Shown piece by piece: positions 18,069 to 27,000 of a DNA stretch of 64,000 nt (its first letter is position 1; the number at the start of each line of letters is the position of its first letter). The position numbers were made by a program, and so were the translations under genes. The DNA comes from Paenilisteria riparia FSL S10-1204. GTDB taxonomy: Bacteria; Bacillota; Bacilli; Lactobacillales; Listeriaceae. Location of the stretch: assembly GCF_000525995.1 (NCBI RefSeq), contig NZ_AODL01000025.1, positions 1 to 64,000 on the forward strand, in the 5' to 3' direction. The notes below the pieces were generated by a model that ran no database searches, had not been told where the DNA came from, and was given only the letters and a program-made list of their open reading frames with translations.

Positions 18069-19171
18069 TTAGACCTTCGCTATTCTTTTTTCTATGAAAT
18101 CATAGAATGCTTGATTAAATTCATGCTCTTTTACTAATTCTTCTTTATGTTCTACAAAATAAGCTATCATCTTTGCAAGACATTCTTCCTTAGGTATACT
18201 AGCAGTAGTCTTTTGAAAATGTTTTTTGCTTACTTGCCAAACATAATTATCTGCTACTTCACGAAGACTTGGAACTGCTTTTAATTCACTAGCCAAAATT
18301 ATCAATTCAAGCTGAGCCACACAACTAGTTACTGATTTTTGGATAATAACATTCTTGCCCCCACAGTGTTTCAAATATGTTACTACTTCTTTATATAATT
18401 TGTTCATGTTTTTATTCGTTAATTTTCGTTCAGATGCGTAACCATCCAGCGCATCGTAAACCTCGCGTTGCATAAAATCTACGTAATACCACAAAATCGC
18501 TTCATATGCGGAGCTCTCAAATTGAGTTCCTTTTTCATCTTTTATCGCTTGCAGAAAATAGGGTTTGGCTTCTTCCAAAGGCTTGTAATTCGGAGTGTTT
18601 TTCTGCCTATACTCGTCACTACTTAATGTTTTTTTTATAAATCTAGCATAATTCAGTGCCCCCAAGGATTGATGTTTTGCAGTAGCTACCTCAAATAGCG
18701 CTACAATCCTGCCTACCTTGTTTTCAAATTCAGGATCGTTGATGCCATAGCACGCAGAATAAATATCCGCTAGTCGTGTTTCAGCAAGATTTTGCCCCTG
18801 TTCTACACATTTTTCACTCGCATCAATCCATTTTTCAAACCATTTATCATGCTTTAATGCAGTATTATACTTTCCTTTGCTTACATAATAGTAAGATAGT
18901 GTCTCTGAGTAATCCTTCTCAGCATTCTCTACACCATCTTGAACTGCATTGTGAAGAATCCTCTCTCCCTCTTCAGCATCACCTGTTACTACGAGAAAAC
19001 GTCCCAACATTCCCGGTGTTATATGTTTTGCTTCCACAGCTTGGGCAATGTTTTCTTTATATTTTTTTAGCTCACTTGGACTCGCCGCTTCCCAATCTTC
19101 CACTGTTCCGTAAAGATTTTTGGCATTATTATTATTAATTCCACCCAGTATTTTTTTTTAAAAAAACTCAT
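18069..19171 (-). pseudogene. TPR-like putative immunity protein, paralogue B (frameshifted start)
   Basis: The open frame 18069-19103 encodes 344 aa of helical repeats (Sel1/TPR-like: GRFLVVTGDAEEGERILHNAV, ETRLADIYSACYG). The protein should begin at ATG 19171 after GAGGTG. With one base removed from each of the T9 (19151-19159) and A7 (19160-19166) runs, the N-terminus reads MSFLKKILGG...NLYGTVEDW, which aligns with the start of paralogue A. Similarity to paralogue A spans the full length. Between the two genes is a toxin tail fragment, so these are probably duplicated immunity genes for the effector upstream. That role is inferred from arrangement only. Confidence 0.6.
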
Positions 19172-19192
19172 GTCTGCACACCTCACTATTCA

Positions 19193-19349
19193 TCATTTCC
19201 CTAGTATTTCAATACCTCTTAATCCTTTAGGAATATTTATCTTATTGTATATATCATTCCAGGATTCTTCTGGGAATCCGTCTTTTAACTAATCTGTTTC
19301 TATGTACATTGACAAGGCACTAACAAATAGCACCTTATCAATTAGTTTA
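19193..19349 (-). pseudogene. orphan C-terminal fragment of the neighbouring toxin
   Basis: On the minus strand this spacer encodes about 50 codons ending KDGFPEESWNDIYNK and IPKGLRGIEILGK-stop. This aligns residue by residue with the last 45 residues of the toxin at 20511-22187 (RDGIPEQLWEEIYEK, VPEGLRGAKALTN). One in-frame TAG interrupts it. It has no start codon or ribosome binding site. It sits between two immunity-like paralogues, as orphan tips do in polymorphic toxin loci. Confidence 0.75.
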
Positions 19350-19363
19350 TCTAGCTATATTAT

Positions 19364-20486
19364 TTAATCTATTGCGGCTATGCTTGCTTTCCTCTTCTCC
19401 ATGAAATCATAAGATGCTTTTGTAAACTTTATATCCTTGTTGCTAAGCTCAGATTCATTAGCTAAATAGTACTTACTCAAAATATCCATGGCTTGATCCC
19501 TACTCATACTTTTCGAGAAATTGGAGCCTCGTTTTTTATCAATTTGATATACATAATTATCACAAATTTCTTCCATTTCTCCTTGCTTTTTCAAGAAATA
19601 TGACAGACTTAGAAAGTCAAAATAGATGCTATAATTATTTAATGTAGTGTAGATATAATCCTTATCCTTTATATCTGGTGCCATATAACTCAAAACCTTT
19701 TTTTTCATTGTATTTTATATCTTCAGCGATTCCATCTAATTCTATTTCTTTAATATAACAATCTATCGCTTGAGCTACTTTTTTATGGATAATAGTAGAG
19801 TAGTAACGAGCCATCGTCGAATAAGCATAGTCCCTGTCCGATGTATTTTTTTCATCAGTCAATGCTTGTAAAATATAAGGCTCGGCAGAACTCCATTCTA
19901 CGTCTTGACTATTCTTTATCTTTTTATAAGCTTCTGTCGCCAGCTTGTCCATAATAAAAATAGCGTAATTTAATGCGGCTCTTGATTGATGTTTTGAGGC
20001 AGCTATTTTGTATAAACGAATAGTTTCTTTAGCTATGTCCTCAAATTCTGGATCATTTATATCATAGCAAGTACTATAAATATCGGCTAATCTAACTTCA
20101 GATTCTTTTTCTCCGTTTTCGACGCATACCTTGGCTGCATCCACCCATTTAATATACCACGGGTCTTGTTTAGCAGAGCGATTATATTTATCTGTCATCA
20201 TATAGTAATATGAAACTGAATCTACATAATCACTTTCTGCCCCCTCGACATTATCCAGTACCGCCTGATGGAGCATACGCTCGCCTTCCTCTGGCTCCCC
20301 GGCTCCCATTAAAAATCTTCCCAGCATCAAAATAGATACTTCGCCATTCTCTATACCATTAGTGATATTTTCTTTGTATATAGCTAATTGTTTTTTGTCA
20401 GCTTTGCGCCAATCTTCACCTGTCCCATATAAATTCTGCGTTTTGGTGAGATTAGTAGCCCCAAATATTTTTCTGAAGAATGTCAT
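19364..20486 (-). pseudogene. TPR-like putative immunity protein, paralogue A (frameshifted)
   Basis: Frame one (to 19662) begins MTFFRKIFG...NLYGTGEDW at ATG 20486 after GAGGAG. Frame two (19364-19708) carries the last 110 residues, which align with the C-terminus of paralogue B (DNYVYQIDKK, SYDFMEKR). The frames join if one T is removed from the T8 run 19698-19705. The repaired protein is about 373 aa, soluble, helical-repeat, without signal peptide. It directly follows the large effector (24-nt gap), the standard position of an immunity gene. Function is inferred. Confidence 0.6.
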
Positions 20487-20510
20487 TTTATAATTATCTC
20501 CTCATATAAT

Positions 20511-22187
20511 TTAATTTGTTAATGCCTTAGCACCTCTCAGTCCCTCTGGCACCTTAAGTTTTTCATAAATCTCTTCCCAAAGTTGCTCTGGGATGCCATC
20601 TCTCACTAAGGTACTAGTGATATTTTTTGAGATATCAATGACCGCTTTCGTTTGTTTACTATCATATATGTTCACTAATTTTACTTGGGCAGAGTTATAT
20701 TTATTAATTTCTGCGTTGAATTTTGCAATAATTTCTTGATCATCAAGATCAACCATTGCACCTGATTGCCATTCTCTAATCCCAATCCCCGTATAAGCAC
20801 CATCTCCCACACCATGCGGTAACTGGAAATCATAGTACTTATTAACGATAGCCAATTGTTCTTCGGTAAAGCCACCACCTAGTTTAGATGACAGGTCTTT
20901 CAGACGATTTCGCTGAGTACCATACAAATCATTAAAATCCGAGGTGTCGAAATAATCGTGCCAGCCTTTTCCTAGGCTGGATTCGTCAATTGCTGCGGCT
21001 ACTCGGCGGACGTTGAATTTGCTGATGACTTTGGATGCGATGAGGCCAATGCCTTTTTCTCCTCCGATTAGTGTCATGCCTAGTAGTGGGTTTTTGATGG
21101 TTGTTACGGCTAGGTCGATTTTTCCGGCTATATTTTCTGCGTTGCCTGCAAGTTTGAGTGTGCTTGCGAGTGTTGAGCCTTCTTTTAGGCTTGCTCCTAG
21201 TTTTGTCACGATGGCTCCTGCTCCGAACGATAGGCTTGAGGCGATGAAATCTACGCCTAGCCATACTTTGTCTTCGGTGTCTAGTATATCTCCTGTAATC
21301 ATGTTTGTGCCGCCTGTGATTCCGACAACGGCTTTCGTGCCTAAATAAGCGAGCGCGGGGGCTGCTAACAAGAGGGAAGCGCCACCTGTGACAAATGCGG
21401 AGGCTACTAAAGCCACGCCTACCACGACGCTTAAGCCGATGTCTACCCATTTTAGCCAGCCCGCATTGTTTTCATGCCAGGTTGACTTTAGTTCTTCAAA
21501 TTCGCCTAGTTGGGTTGGATAGAATGCGCGGACTAAGTCGTCGTTGCTCATTCCTTTTAATTCTTTGATGGTGTCTTTGTCTGTAATTTCGCCATTTTCC
21601 ATGAGTTGATGGATTAGTTTTACGCGTTCGTCGTAGAGTATTTTAGCTGCATGGATAGGTGTGTCACTCGAGTTCAGTATTTGATCTAAGGTGTATTTGC
21701 TTTGTGTCGTGTAGGTCGAAGTCATCCCAGAATAAGTATCAGTGATGGTGTGTGTTTGGTCAAATGTGAGTTTGTTTGTTTTGTAGGTATTGTTCCCCTC
21801 ATTGACATTATCGAGTGTTTTTACTGCGTCATTCATTGCTTGGGTAATCTTTCCGTCAATGTTTTGCATGACTTCTTTGTGTATACGACCAGCTAAAGTG
21901 ACGAGTTCATTGGCGTGTTCGTATTTCTTTTTTAAGCCGCTTTTTCCTTTGCTAGCGGATAAAGAAGATGTTCCACGTGCTGGAAATAAGTCCGACAAAC
22001 CTTGGCCGTTTAGTTCTGCTTTGACTTCTTTTATGCCATCTAGTATATCGCTCATGCGTTGTAAGGCATAGGATTCTGAGGTCATTTGATTGCCTGCACT
22101 ATAGCCAGAATAGTATGAACCTGTATAAGTACTCCCGCTGCTAGAAGCATTTTTGAATAAGGATTTGTCACTTTTATAAATCGTCAT
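20511..22187 (-). CDS. type VII secretion effector with unknown C-terminal toxin domain
   Basis: A 558-aa protein. The N-terminal 230 residues are helical, with a Ser/Tyr/Gly-rich start and no clear LXG signature. Residues 245-310 form a hydrophobic Ala/Gly-rich pretoxin-like segment (VVVGVALVASAFVTGGASLLLAAPALAYLGT region). The last about 150 residues form a soluble domain I cannot assign. The layout N-terminal helical targeting, hydrophobic middle, variable tail is typical of type VII polymorphic toxins. It starts at ATG 22187 (GGAGGTG) and overlaps the previous stop by 4 bases. Putative immunity follows, and a second copy of its tail lies between the immunity paralogues. Confidence 0.7.
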   Translation of the reverse strand: MTIYKSDKSLFKNASSSGSTYTGSYYSGYSAGNQMTSESYALQRMSDILDGIKEVKAELNGQGLSDLFPARGTSSLSASKGKSGLKKKYEHANELVTLAGRIHKEVMQNIDGKITQAMNDAVKTLDNVNEGNNTYKTNKLTFDQTHTITDTYSGMTSTYTTQSKYTLDQILNSSDTPIHAAKILYDERVKLIHQLMENGEITDKDTIKELKGMSNDDLVRAFYPTQLGEFEELKSTWHENNAGWLKWVDIGLSVVVGVALVASAFVTGGASLLLAAPALAYLGTKAVVGITGGTNMITGDILDTEDKVWLGVDFIASSLSFGAGAIVTKLGASLKEGSTLASTLKLAGNAENIAGKIDLAVTTIKNPLLGMTLIGGEKGIGLIASKVISKFNVRRVAAAIDESSLGKGWHDYFDTSDFNDLYGTQRNRLKDLSSKLGGGFTEEQLAIVNKYYDFQLPHGVGDGAYTGIGIREWQSGAMVDLDDQEIIAKFNAEINKYNSAQVKLVNIYDSKQTKAVIDISKNITSTLVRDGIPEQLWEEIYEKLKVPEGLRGAKALTN

Positions 22188-22615
22188 GAGACACCTCCAT
22201 TTTTCTGGTCTTGGATAACCGTTTTTACTTGATTTACTACACCGTTAGGGTCTTGTTCACATGCTAATTTAAATTCAACGCTTGTTCCTTCTTCGTTTAA
22301 AAGTGCATTGACTACTTGCATCGCTAGCATTTTATCTGTGTCAATCATTGATTTGTAGGTATTCTCCGTTTGTATGGACAACACTTCTGCCAACGTTTGT
22401 AGTGTTTGCGCTTTTAGTGTAAATCTTGAAATAGTACCTTGCTCATTATTTACTATTCTATCCTTGAACTGTCCTTCCATGCAAATAGCACTTATTGCTT
22501 CTCCCGCTTCTTGGAGGAGTTTCGTCAGTTCTCCGGAATGTTGCACAAGTTTTTGCATTTCGACTAGAAGTTGTTCTTGTTCGGTCAATGAAATAGAAAT
22601 TTCTCCACCAGTCAT
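22184..22615 (-). CDS. small helical protein, probable effector partner
   Basis: A 143-aa protein, predicted helical, without signal peptide or membrane segment. I do not recognise the family. It is translationally coupled to the effector (ATGA overlap) and follows the DUF5081-like gene after 3 bases. Small helical proteins at this position usually pair with the effector N-terminus for recognition by EssC. It starts at ATG 22615 after CAGGTG. Confidence 0.55.
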   Translation of the reverse strand: MTGGEISISLTEQEQLLVEMQKLVQHSGELTKLLQEAGEAISAICMEGQFKDRIVNNEQGTISRFTLKAQTLQTLAEVLSIQTENTYKSMIDTDKMLAMQVVNALLNEEGTSVEFKLACEQDPNGVVNQVKTVIQDQKNGGVS

Positions 22616-22618
22616 TTT

Positions 22619-23270
22619 TTACACCTGCACTTTCATAAACTTGACTAATTGTTTTTTTAATGTTTTTCCTGCTATTGATCTTGCTTTTTGTCTTGGTAAA
22701 TCATATTCAATGAGTTCGCTGTCATTGTCAATAATGAGAGAAGAGTATGTGCATTTACCGTATTCATAATATTGTAAGTTGAATGCTTCATTTTGGTTAT
22801 AATAGGCTTGTAAACGAACCAGCGCGTAGTCCTGCCATATTTTTGTGTCCTCGCTTTGTTTTTTTGTGTCTAGTTGCTGTAGGAGTTTTATGTTCTGGTA
22901 AAACACAGCTAGTAACACCATCTTTGTTGTCCGTTCTACGGTGTATTGATTATCTTGCGTCTTTTCAATGACATGAGAAAACATTTTGTTTTTGTCTACA
23001 TCCACTGCACAAGTAAAACTATTTAAAATCATATATCGTTTTGCTTTTTGTATATTTTTTAAGTATATAACCATATTCAGAGCAAATTTCAGTAGGTTCG
23101 TCATCAATAATTAACTGCATTTTTTCTAAATCTTCATATCCTTTTTCTAGGACTATTTGGAGATTTTCACGTTCATCCTCGGTATAAACTGGGATTGGGA
23201 TATTAAAAATTGAGATGGTATCGTCATTTAGCATATTCAACGCATACAATGCTTCACTTGTAAATTCCAC
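22619..23270 (-). pseudogene. DUF5081-like type VII locus protein, frameshifted
   Basis: The first frame (23270-23019) begins at GTG, sharing the G of the upstream TAG stop, and encodes MEFTSEALYALNML. The second (to 22619) encodes the rest. They join as about 216 aa when one T is removed from the T6 run 23055-23060, giving YGYILKNIQKAKRYM. The start and context resemble DUF5081 proteins of Listeria type VII loci; I am not certain of the family. The function may be secretion accessory or effector chaperone. It has no membrane segment. Confidence 0.55.
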
Positions 23271-23620
23271 TAGGCATCGCTCACTTCTTTAAGTACTTTG
23301 GCTTCTGAAACATGATTCAATAAGTAGTCTGCACCATCGGCAACATCTCGATATGCTGTTACCGATTTATTGAAATCTTTTCTGAAACGCATGTAAAAAC
23401 TTTTCAATTCTTCGTATTCTGTTTTACTTTTACCTTTCCACATAGATTCTTTGGCAGTAATTCGATCGAGGTCAGATGGAATGGTATCATCGATTAGCTT
23501 GACTGCTGCTTTTAGTTTCGTAAGTGCTTCTGCGGCTCTCGCATTATTGTATTTTACTTTGTCTGAGGTGAATTTGTCTTGGATTGAATTGATATTTTTT
23601 AATTCGGAAGTGTCTACCAT
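23270..23620 (-). CDS. WXG100-like helical protein (YwqI/DUF5344-like)
   Basis: A 116-aa two-helix protein with a W-x-G turn (MWKGKSKTEYEEL) near residue 65, the hallmark of WXG100-type helical hairpins. It lies after a YwqH-like coiled-coil gene, the order seen in Bacillus ywqHIJ (DUF5082-DUF5344-LXG). It probably forms a heterodimer with its neighbour and an effector. The start is ATG 23620 with AAAGGGGAT upstream; a GTG six bases earlier is also possible. It overlaps the neighbouring gene by 7 bases. Confidence 0.65.
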   Translation of the reverse strand: MVDTSELKNINSIQDKFTSDKVKYNNARAAEALTKLKAAVKLIDDTIPSDLDRITAKESMWKGKSKTEYEELKSFYMRFRKDFNKSVTAYRDVADGADYLLNHVSEAKVLKEVSDA

Positions 23621-24033
23621 AACCACCCATCCCCTTTCTTCTCATGCTCCCAAAACATCTTTCCTTCGTTGTACTTATCTACATCATCACTAATGCTATT
23701 ATCAAGTGTTTTCTTTTTGCTTTCTAAAGTTTCACACAATGCTTGAATAGATTTTATGGAGTCATTGGCAAAATCAACATAATCTTCAAGGTCGCCAATG
23801 TCTTTTCTTAGCTTTGTCGATAATGTTGATAAATACGCGTAACCACTGTCACTATCCAATCTCTGCACTTTCTCACGGTTTGTATCAATAAATGTGACCA
23901 TGGAAGACATATCCCCAGAGCGGGATTCATTTAATTTATTGGAATGGATTACTTTTATAACTGCTTCATATTTTCTTCTTTTAGTTTTATTTCTATTAAT
24001 TCTCTCTAAAAGCTCTGCATCATTTCCAGCCAT
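23614..24033 (-). CDS. coiled-coil protein, YwqH/DUF5082-like
   Basis: A 139-aa, charged, almost fully helical protein without signal peptide. Heptad-like patterning covers residues 5-110. It is the first gene after essC, and its context matches YwqH-like (DUF5082) partners of LXG effectors. The start is ATG 24033, 6 nt after AAGGAGTG; the frame extends upstream to 24072 without a ribosome binding site, through the hairpin that separates it from essC. The C-terminus is unusual, ending in GDGWLW. Confidence 0.65.
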   Translation of the reverse strand: MAGNDAELLERINRNKTKRRKYEAVIKVIHSNKLNESRSGDMSSMVTFIDTNREKVQRLDSDSGYAYLSTLSTKLRKDIGDLEDYVDFANDSIKSIQALCETLESKKKTLDNSISDDVDKYNEGKMFWEHEKKGDGWLW

Positions 24034-24047
24034 TTTATCACTCCTTT

Positions 24048-24081
24048 TTATGTAGCTTGCTTGAGAAAACAAGCTACATAA
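24048..24081. other. 12-bp perfect hairpin between essC and the effector genes
   Basis: TTATGTAGCTTG (24048-24059) and CAAGCTACATAA (24070-24081) pair perfectly around a 10-nt loop. It begins 7 nt after the essC stop and ends just before the Shine-Dalgarno of the next gene. No U-run follows in the direction of transcription, so it is more likely an RNA processing or stability element than a terminator. Confidence 0.7.
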
Positions 24082-24087
24082 GTAATT

Positions 24088-27000
24088 CTACATACCTAGT
24101 TTGACTTTCTGTACTTGTCCTTCAAAAATTATATAAGCTTCTGCCTTACCTAGCGGCTTCTCTTGCATCATTCTGTTTGTTGTATTGAATACGCTCTGAT
24201 CAGAAACGCGCATCGAAAGAACAACCAACTTACTATCTTTTATTTTATTCACTAAATCACCATAGCCTTTATTGATAACACCTACCTCGTTTCCAATAAT
24301 AAACCAGATACCTGTCTTACCATCTTGTTGTAGCATTTCAAATAGCTGCGATTGTGCTCTTGAAGACAGAGACTCATTGATTTGAAGCAACCCATTAAAG
24401 ATAATACATTTTCTAGTATACTTTTGATAAAATTCAAATGGATTAGTAGGAATATCTGTTGACTGCACCATCTCTAAGTAAGCTTCTTCCCGTTCTTTAA
24501 ACTCATCAAAAACATCTTCAATGTACTCTTCAATTTCGGATATCACTGATAAATAGTCATCGACAAGTTGTCTTGTATTTATAAGTCCCATTGACGACTG
24601 ATCTATGACTGCAGTTTCGACACCTGCTTTTTTAACTATGATTTTTGCAAATGCATTCAGGTTATTCACAACTTCGGATGAACTTCCTGCTGAAACAATA
24701 ACATTTTGCTTATAAAGAGGAATGGCAACTGGCTCTGCGAATTCATAATCGATTCCTATTGGTAAGTCTCCGTAGCTTGCAAGATGCTTATCTGTGGCTT
24801 CCATAGCAAAGAATTCTTCCATGGAGAACTCTTCGGCCACCATTGGAATTGGTCTTGGGAGTGGGCCTGTCCAGTCTGCTTTCATTTGTTCGGCTTCTTT
24901 TTGATTTGCTTCAATAATTTCTAAGGCATTTTCACCGATATTTGGTAAGGCCGCTTGGAACAATGTCGGTTCATCTAATTTGATAAGTCCTCGACCAGGT
25001 AATTCCTCTATAACCATATCTGTTCTGCCCACGATAGCACTTGTGTCTGACTTGTCTATCATGAATAAGGCTAACTGCATTTTAATATTTGACGCTAGTT
25101 GCATTCTAAGTGCAGCTTGGCGAACTCCAGATATTAGTAAGTGAATGCCAATACCCGCACCTTCTCTTGCAACTTGCGTAATCAAAGGCTCTAACATATT
25201 AACTAGAACATCTTCTTCTCTAATTGCATCATAGTTGTCTATTAAAATCATAATATACGGTACTTCATTACCACTAGCTTGTTCATACATTTTTAAATTA
25301 GCTACACTATAATCGCTTAGTAATTTCTTACGTTTTCTGATTTCGTCTGTTAATCGCCGTACAAATTTCTGGCATTTCTCAAGCTCTTCTAAGCCAATTG
25401 TATCTGCAATATGAGGAAGATTCTTAAGTGATAACAAACCATTTGTCCCAAAATCAAGTAAATAAGCGTTCAAGTGTGCTGGTGAGTGTTCTCTTGCTAG
25501 CCCAAGCATCATTGTTTGCAAGAATGTAGATTTCCCAAACCCTGGACTTGAGAATACCGCTAAGTGGCCATCTTTCGTTAAATTAATAGCATGTGTATCT
25601 TGACTTTGCATGTGTGGTTGATCCACGATACCAACCACTGGCTCTAAATCTCGTTTCTCTTTCGCCCACGCTTCTTTGTAATCCACAACATGCAGATCCG
25701 GCAAATAAATCATATCTTCTAGCGGCGGCAACCACGGACGTGGCAGCATCGCGATGTTTGCTTCTTCTGTGTAGTCATGAATATAGTCAATAACCGCGTC
25801 AAGCTCTGATGGTACTTTTGAAATGTCTTCTTTGTCGCCTAGGCCGCTTAAGTCTTCGGTTAGGATTTCGTATTGACCGAGGTCGTTAATGGCGTAAATT
25901 GTTGTGTCGACTTGTTCTTGGTCGTCTTTGTCTGGGACGTAGTCGGCGCCGCTCCATGCGCTTTGGAATAGTTCGTAGATTTCGTTGTTGCCGACTTGGA
26001 GGTAGGCGCGTCCTGGTAGTGTGATTTCGGCTGCGTCTGGTGTTTTTAGGATTTCGTTGGAGTCGGATGCGTTTTGTACTTTCAATGCTAGTTTGAATTT
26101 CGAGTTGGACCAGATTTGGTCATCCACGACGCCGCTTGGTTTTTGGGTTGCTAGGATTAAATGGATGCCTAGGGAACGACCGATACGGGCGGTGGAGACT
26201 AGTTCTTTCATGAATTCTGGTTGTTCGCTTTTTAGCTCGGCGAACTCATCGGAAATCAGGAATAAATGGGGCATTGCTTCTGTTGCTTCGCCTAGTTTGT
26301 ATAGTTTTTGATATTGGTTGATATGGTTGACGTCGTGTTCGCCGAATAAGCGTTGACGTTTTTGTAGTTCGGCTTTGATGGATGCTAAAGCCCGCATGCT
26401 TTGTGCGCCGTCTAAGTTCGTGATTGTTCCTAATAGATGGGGCAGGTTTTTGAATAGATTCGCCATGCCTCCGCCTTTGTAGTCAATGAGTAGGAACGCG
26501 ACTTCGTACGGGTGGAAATTCACGGCAAGTGAGATGATGTAGGACTGAATAATCTCGGATTTACCGGAACCTGTTGTACCTGCTACCAAACCGTGTGGCC
26601 CGTGGGCTTTTTCGTGTAGGTTCAGGTTGACGATGTCGTCTTTTCCGCGCAAACCTAGTGGAACGGCCAAGCTCTTATAGGTCTCATTTTGTTCCCAACG
26701 TGCACTGATTCCTAGTTCTTCCACGCGCTCTACACCATACATTTCTAAAAATGTTACGGCTTCTGGAATCGAGTTTTTCAAGTTTTGTAGGTGGTTTAGT
26801 GGCGCCAATGCTCGGCTGACGCTTTCTTTGTCAAAGTCTGCTGGGAAATGATCCAGCGCGAAATGACGATTGACTAGTTCGCCTTGTTCTAGCAAAATGT
26901 TACCGCTTTTTGCGTCGCGGATGTCAATAACGGTTTTTACGTGTTCTGGCAAGCTTTGCATTACGTCTTGCACGAAGACAAGGGACACGCCGTACTCGCT

